Below, piece by piece: positions 59,349-64,000 of a stretch of DNA of 64,000 nt (its first letter is position 1; each line of letters opens with the position of its first letter). The stretch is from Caulochytrium protostelioides (Eukaryota > Chytridiomycota > Caulochytriomycetes > Caulochytriales > Caulochytriaceae): assembly GCA_003615045.1 (NCBI GenBank), contig ML014180.1, positions 1-64,000 on the forward strand, read 5' to 3'. The notes beneath the pieces were generated by a model, which saw only the letters and a list, made by a program, of their open reading frames with translations, did not search any database and was not told the origin of the DNA. The translations under genes and the position numbers were made by a program.

Positions 59349-61061
59349 ATGCACTGTGCCATCTCGGGGACGGTTCCCCAGGAGCCGGTCGTCTCGAAGC
59401 AGTCGGGCCGCCTCTATGAGCGCCGTCTGATCGTCAAGTATTTGGAAGACCACGATGGCCGCGAACCCTCCGGCGAAGCCGTCACAGCGGATGATTTCGT
59501 CGCGTTGCAGGCGGCTGCACCACTCGTCGTGCCGCGACCCGCCAACGCCACATCGCTCCCGTCGCTGTTGACCTTCTTCCAGTCTGAGTGGGATGCCCTG
59601 ATGCTCGAGATGTTCCAGCTGAAGCAGCAGCATGAGCACACGCAGCACGAGCTGGCCACGGCCCTCTACGAAGCCGACGCGGCCAAGCGCGTGATCGCGC
59701 GCTTGGTGATGGAGCGCGATGCTGCGCGTGCCTCGCTTGCCAACATCCAGCTCACGCTCCAGCCCGCCGCCAGGCTGCCGTCACACGCCCCCGCGGCCTC
59801 CGTTGCGGATGCGACCGCAGCAACCCCCGCCGGTCGTGGCGACCGAACCAACGACTCCATGATGGCGGTTGACGCGTCGAGCCCGCCGCCGGCGAGCACC
59901 AGTGACGCGCACGCGTTCCTGCCCGCCGAGGCCGATCAGCGAATCCAGGCTGCTGCGACTACCCTGAAAGCCGTGCGGCAAGCACGAAAAACGCCCGCCA
60001 CCCTCGCGGCCAAGACGGCTGTCGCTTCTTTGGCGCCGCAGATGTCGTGGACAGCGTTACACAGCGCGTCGATGCGCGGGGTGACCGCGCTGGCTGTTGC
60101 GGGCGGGACCGCAGTCGATCTCCGGCACGCCACCCATCCCGTGGCCCTCTCCGGTGGCAAAGATGGCAGTCTCGCGCTGCTTGGTCAGGGTGGGGCCGAC
60201 GCCGCAGACGCCGCCGGCGTCGTGCTCACGACCATCAGGCCAGCCAAGAAGGCCATTACGACGCTTCAGTGGGCGCCGAACGCGCCGAACGCTTACCTCA
60301 TGAGCGCCGACCGCACGGTGGTTGGGGTGCGCGCCGAGGCCGAGACCGACGGCGATGGGTGGTCGCTCGCCAGCGGCCATACGTACGGGTCGGACGTCGC
60401 CGAGACGGCGAGCCTTGCGGTCCATCCCTGCGGGCACTACCTCTCGATCGTGGGGGGTTCGGACGCCAGTGTGTGGAATCTGACAGACGTCGAGACGGCC
60501 GCCACGGTCTGTGATGTGCCTGCGACGGCGTCGGGCCCGGCGGCGCGGCCCACGAGCGCCGCGGCCTTCCATCCGGACGGGCAGCTGCTCGGCTGCGGCT
60601 TGGCCTCGGGCACGGTGGCGCTCTGGGACGTGCGCGCCGGTACGTTCGCGGTCGACCTGGCGGACGGTCACGCGAGCCCCGTGACCGCGCTGCACTTCTC
60701 GGAGAACGGCTACCATCTCGCGACGGGTGCGCGCGATGGCACGGCTATCGAGATCTGGGACTTGCGCAAGCAAGCGATCTTCAAAACGATCGCGCTGGAC
60801 CATGGCGGCGCGCGTGCGGGCAGCATCGCCAAACTGGGCGGCGTGCGCGCCCTGCAGTTCGACCATGCGGGCCACTACCTGGCCGCGGCGGTCGGGTCGT
60901 CCGTGCATGTGTATGTGCGTAAACAGTGGGACGCGCTGGCGACCCTCTCTGACATTCACAAACCCTCGGTGACGGGCGTGCAGTGGGGCCCCGATGCGCA
61001 GACGCTGTATACGAGTGGATCGGATCGTACCGTGATTCGCTTTGCGGTGTCAAGTGCATAG
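59349..61061 (+). CDS. PRP19: Pre-mRNA-processing factor 19 (U-box E3 ligase, NineTeen complex)
   Basis: 570 residues from the ATG at 59349 (CGCCATGCAC). The U-box is at about 1-65: MHCAISGTVPQEPVVSKQSG, RLYERRLIVKYL, and the VTADDFVAL stretch; the U-box lacks zinc ligands, as expected. A tetramerising coiled coil follows at 70-135 (LPSLLTFFQSEWDALMLEMF, then ELATALYEADAAKRVIARLV). After a disordered Ser/Thr linker a seven-bladed WD40 propeller runs from about 225 to the end (for example GTVALWDVRAGTFAVDL and AIEIWDLRKQAIF). Prp19 ubiquitinates Prp3 and stabilises spliceosome conformations, and has a role in DNA-damage signalling. All domains are present at normal spacing. It is convergent with the ADCK2-type gene. 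Confidence 0.95.
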   Translation: MHCAISGTVPQEPVVSKQSGRLYERRLIVKYLEDHDGREPSGEAVTADDFVALQAAAPLVVPRPANATSLPSLLTFFQSEWDALMLEMFQLKQQHEHTQHELATALYEADAAKRVIARLVMERDAARASLANIQLTLQPAARLPSHAPAASVADATAATPAGRGDRTNDSMMAVDASSPPPASTSDAHAFLPAEADQRIQAAATTLKAVRQARKTPATLAAKTAVASLAPQMSWTALHSASMRGVTALAVAGGTAVDLRHATHPVALSGGKDGSLALLGQGGADAADAAGVVLTTIRPAKKAITTLQWAPNAPNAYLMSADRTVVGVRAEAETDGDGWSLASGHTYGSDVAETASLAVHPCGHYLSIVGGSDASVWNLTDVETAATVCDVPATASGPAARPTSAAAFHPDGQLLGCGLASGTVALWDVRAGTFAVDLADGHASPVTALHFSENGYHLATGARDGTAIEIWDLRKQAIFKTIALDHGGARAGSIAKLGGVRALQFDHAGHYLAAAVGSSVHVYVRKQWDALATLSDIHKPSVTGVQWGPDAQTLYTSGSDRTVIRFAVSSA

Positions 61062-61306
61062 ACGGCCCTCGCAGAGTCACGGAGCGAGGGAAATCATCAG
61101 GTTCATCGCAGACGCGAGGCCCCCTTGTCGCTAGGTGTGTCAATGTGCTATTACCAAATATATATAAAAGTCGTCTGGCACCCAGGAATGGCTCCGCCGA
61201 AAGAAACGGACCCGAAACGCATGGCACGGGAGACGGGATGCAAGGCGTGCTTCAGCAGCACAGCTTCAGTGGGAAGGCGCTGCCATGTTCTACGGGGACA
61301 TATCCT

Positions 61307-63745
61307 TTATTCTGGGAAAAAGATCATGACGGACTCGTACTGCTCATTGAGATTCACGAACAGTGAAGAGAAATGAAGGAAGGGCTTCACGAGCGACAGG
61401 GCGCGCAGTTGCCACACGATACTGTTGGGCATTTCGCGGATGCCAGCATGGCCGCGCGTCGAGGCTTCCTGCAGGATGGGCAGCGCGCGCTGCAGCAGGT
61501 CGAGATCGGGATCGAGATTGGGACCGATGCCCTCGACGAGAGCGATGGCGATGCCAATGTTGACAAAGTCACCCTCAAGCTTAATGCGATGGCGCTGGAC
61601 CATCGCAAAGACTTTGCTGAGGATGGTGCCGACCTGAAGCTGGCCGAGGGTCAGCGTCTGCAGCCGGACGCTGCGCAGAAACTCGTCCATGGCGTCCTCG
61701 AAGCCCGGCACGTCGTGTGCCGTCCACGGTGTCCGCGAGCGCTCGACCATCAGCTGCGCCACGCGGCGGCCGTTGAACTTGGCGACGGCCATAAAGAGGT
61801 CGAGGAAATTGGTGAGGTTGCGTGGCGAGAGCTCGCAGACGAGGCCGGTGTCGATGAGCATCATGTGCGGCCGGTAGCCCTGCTTAATCATACGGTTGAT
61901 CTCGGCCACGCGCTCGTGGGCCGGCATAGCGCGGAGCTGTGCCACCTTCTCGGACCCGATAAAGGGCGTCGGGGGCGGGTCGTCCGGGTGCGCCGGCATG
62001 GGCCGGTGGCGCGACGCGATGTCTCTGGCCCGCCGGACATAGGCGTTGCCCGGATGCGGCTCGCAGAACGTCACGTAGATGTTGCCCGGATGCATGTCGG
62101 CGTGGACGAAGTTGTCGAAGACTAGCATGTGGAGGAAACAGTTGGTGCCGATCTCGGCGAGTGTGCGGTCGGCCGCGGTATGGTGCTCGTCGAGAAAAAG
62201 CGACAAGGGCAGCGCGTCGAGATACGTTTCGACGAGAACGCGTTTGCGCAGAAGCCGCACACAGGGCCGCGGGAACGAGATGGACGGCGAGTCCCGGAAA
62301 TGCTCGCTGAACCGGATCAGGTTGCGGCCCTCGGTGCGCAGATCGCACTGGTCCATCATCATGCTCCCAAAGACCTCCACTTCGTCGGGCAGCGACAGCC
62401 ACTTGGCCTGCGGGATGCGGTCGATGATCCGCGCGAGGAAGCCGATGACGGTGATATCGTCGCGGATCTGGGTCGCGACGCCCGGATGCAAGATCTTGAC
62501 GGCGCACTCGGTCGGCTCGGGGATGCCGAGCGCCTCGGAGGGGCGCAGCCGCGCGCGGTACACCTGCGCGATGGCGCCGACGCCGATCGGCGTCTCGTTG
62601 AACATCTCGAACAGCGTCTCGATGGGCACGCCGTACTCGCGCTCGAACGCACGGCGGATACGCCAGAACGGCGTCGGCGTGACCTGGCTCTGCAGGCGGG
62701 CGAGCGTGTCGCAGACGAACTTGGGAAACAGGTCGCGCCGCGATGACGCCCATTGCGCGAGCTTCACGAACGTCGGGCCGCCGCGCTCCAGCGACCACGT
62801 CAGGTAATGGATCCACCACAGCGACGGCACCAGCGGGTCCACGTGCTCCCGAATCATTGTCTCGAGCGCGTCGGCGCTCAGGCTCTCGAACTCGGCGCGC
62901 TCCTTCAGCATGTTCTGCTCGTAGTCGCGCTGGGCGCGCTTCTTGAGCGTGCTCAGGATGCTCACGTACCAGACCGGGAACGTGAGGATCACGGGCAGGA
63001 ACAGCGCCAGCAGCACGAGGAACCGCCAGCTGAGGCGGATCACGTTGTAGATGCGGTTGATCCACCGCAGGACCCACGCAAATAGCCCGCGGCGCTGACG
63101 GACGGGCGGCGCGATGGGCAGCGGCTCGGGCAAGGCGTCCTCATCCTCGTCCGTCCACGAGGCATGCGCCCGCGTGGCCAGCAGGGTCGCCGCGGCCGCC
63201 GCCGTGCTGGCATACCACCAACGCTGTGAGACCGTCCACGACGACCACCACGACGAGGAGGTTGACGATGCTGCTAATGATGACGGCAATGCGGCTGATC
63301 GCGGCGGCGACAAGGACGATGATGGTAACTTGACAGACGATGCCGACGGGGTCTGGGATTCAGCAGGCACGGATGCGGCAGAGAGGCCTGGCGTGGCGGC
63401 CGCGTGGGCCTGGCGGCGTGACGGCCACGGGGGGCAGGGCCTCGGCCAGGCCCGCGGCCCTCGCGGCGCGCTGGCCCACGCGGCACGACATGGCGCGAGG
63501 TGGGAAGCCCCGGTGGGGACGGACGGCACGGCCCGCGTCTGGTGCATCGCGCGGGCAGAGGCGGCGATGCTCGCGATGCCCGGCCACGCCTGCCGCACCA
63601 GACCGGACGCCGCGCCGCAGGCACCACCCGGCATGCAGCCATAAGCGCCGTGCCGCGCAACCGCCGCCGCCGCCGTCGTGGCGGACGCCGCCCACGCCGG
63701 CCATGCCGCGCGGCCGGCAAAGCGCATCGCGCGCAGCGATGCCAT
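61307..63745 (-). CDS. ADCK2: UbiB/ABC1-family atypical kinase, ADCK2-type
   Basis: 812 residues. The first 190 are Ala/Arg/Ser-rich and acid-poor, like a long mitochondrial presequence; a hydrophobic helix at about 241-262 (RFLVLLALFLPVILTFPVWY) may anchor it in the inner membrane. The UbiB core is complete: the KxGQ-type motif appears as KLAQ at 328-331 (GPTFVKLAQWASSR), which is the ADCK2 form; nucleotide loop PIGVGAIAQVYRA at 386-398; ATP lysine K417 (CAVKILHPGV); catalytic loop HADMHPGN at 548-555; metal site DTG at 632-634. COQ8 proteins, relatives of this one, support coenzyme Q synthesis; ADCK2's exact reaction is not settled. A short insert lies between the catalytic loop and DTG. 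No intron is needed. Confidence 0.9.
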   Translation of the reverse strand: MASLRAMRFAGRAAWPAWAASATTAAAAVARHGAYGCMPGGACGAASGLVRQAWPGIASIAASARAMHQTRAVPSVPTGASHLAPCRAAWASAPRGPRAWPRPCPPWPSRRQAHAAATPGLSAASVPAESQTPSASSVKLPSSSLSPPRSAALPSSLAASSTSSSWWSSWTVSQRWWYASTAAAAATLLATRAHASWTDEDEDALPEPLPIAPPVRQRRGLFAWVLRWINRIYNVIRLSWRFLVLLALFLPVILTFPVWYVSILSTLKKRAQRDYEQNMLKERAEFESLSADALETMIREHVDPLVPSLWWIHYLTWSLERGGPTFVKLAQWASSRRDLFPKFVCDTLARLQSQVTPTPFWRIRRAFEREYGVPIETLFEMFNETPIGVGAIAQVYRARLRPSEALGIPEPTECAVKILHPGVATQIRDDITVIGFLARIIDRIPQAKWLSLPDEVEVFGSMMMDQCDLRTEGRNLIRFSEHFRDSPSISFPRPCVRLLRKRVLVETYLDALPLSLFLDEHHTAADRTLAEIGTNCFLHMLVFDNFVHADMHPGNIYVTFCEPHPGNAYVRRARDIASRHRPMPAHPDDPPPTPFIGSEKVAQLRAMPAHERVAEINRMIKQGYRPHMMLIDTGLVCELSPRNLTNFLDLFMAVAKFNGRRVAQLMVERSRTPWTAHDVPGFEDAMDEFLRSVRLQTLTLGQLQVGTILSKVFAMVQRHRIKLEGDFVNIGIAIALVEGIGPNLDPDLDLLQRALPILQEASTRGHAGIREMPNSIVWQLRALSLVKPFLHFSSLFVNLNEQYESVMIFFPE

Positions 63746-64000
63746 GGGCCCAGCGGGCAGCAGCGGCGCGAATCACGGCCGTCAGAGGGGCGCCTGCTGC
63801 AGCAGACTCGGCACCAGCGGCAACGGCGCGTCGGCGCTGGGGTCGCTGGCGATCCTGGGGCGATGGGATGCGAGGCGCAGAAACGGCAGCCGCGTCGGGG
63901 CACGGTCAAGGGGGCAGGGAGCTGACGGAGAGCAGCGCTTCCTCGACGCTCGCCGCTTCCACGGCGCCCGCATGTCGTCGGGGAGCGCCTACCGCCGGCC
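63746..64000. other. Right edge; possible 3' end of another minus-strand gene
   Basis: Two minus-strand frames enter from the right edge and look like protein ends: one stops at 63,906 (ending EEALLSVSSLPP), the other at 63,782 (ending LPLVPSLLQQAPL). They are out of frame with each other and may be one gene with an intron, or neither may be real. Not enough sequence to decide. Confidence 0.3.

Noticed and set aside
1-64000. tRNA, rRNA or telomere repeats
   Set aside because: Read for TTCGANTC-type B boxes and TTAGGG arrays without finding a convincing case; a covariance-model scan would be needed to exclude tRNAs.

Overview
The window is nuclear DNA from a GC-rich eukaryote, most likely an early-diverging zoosporic (flagellated) fungus. 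Genes lie on both strands with no operons. Three of them have short GT-AG introns (152-218 nt) and a fourth has one of 151 nt. Start codons usually sit in GCC-A-TGG-like contexts, and proteins carry long Ala/Pro/Arg/Ser-rich tails. A 7TM-RGS receptor, an Smf-type NRAMP transporter, a CTL/PNS1-type transporter, Rad14, Prp19, Csn5 and Cca1 fit a fungus. An axonemal dynein assembly factor (DNAAF6/PIH1D3), a ciliary inner-junction-type DUF2475 protein, and probable WDR87/97-like and TEX47-like proteins require an organism with a motile flagellum. A Chytridiomycota or Blastocladiomycota relative fits best; the exact taxon is inference.

Layout, left to right. 1-6.8 kb: the 3' part of a cytochrome b5/acyl-CoA dehydrogenase, a relic-rich gap with nested inverted repeats, a 7TM-RGS gene, a broken unknown gene with a partial duplicate, and spliced lumazine synthase. 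6.9-11.7 kb: two divergent, very low-complexity proteins of unknown function. 11.7-20.6 kb: a repeat-rich gap, then two tandem membrane-anchored YANK/STK32 kinases. 22.4-34.7 kb: a four-TM protein, DUS2 (spliced), a J-protein, XPA/Rad14, glutaminyl cyclase, a small DUF2475 flagellar protein and a choline-transporter-like protein. 35.4-43.3 kb: KEOPS Pcc1 (spliced), DNAAF6 (spliced), CSN5, CCA-adding enzyme and a GSKIP-domain protein. 43.2-49.3 kb: a 2,008-residue WD40 protein. 50.2-57.8 kb: a secreted repeat protein, a coiled-coil protein, a TEX47-like protein and NRAMP. 59.3-63.7 kb: Prp19 and an ADCK2-type UbiB kinase.

The genes do not form one pathway. Several are core housekeeping (tRNA modification and maturation: DUS2, Pcc1, CCA1; DNA repair: XPA; splicing and ubiquitin: Prp19; CSN5; riboflavin: RIB4; membrane transport). 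Interleaved with them are four or five genes tied to the flagellum. Neighbouring genes are often convergent with 60-250 nt between stop codons, and one pair (GSKIP/WD40) overlaps by 20 nt in coding sequence. Base composition varies: about 47-54 kb and 1.4-3.1 kb are visibly less GC-rich than the rest.
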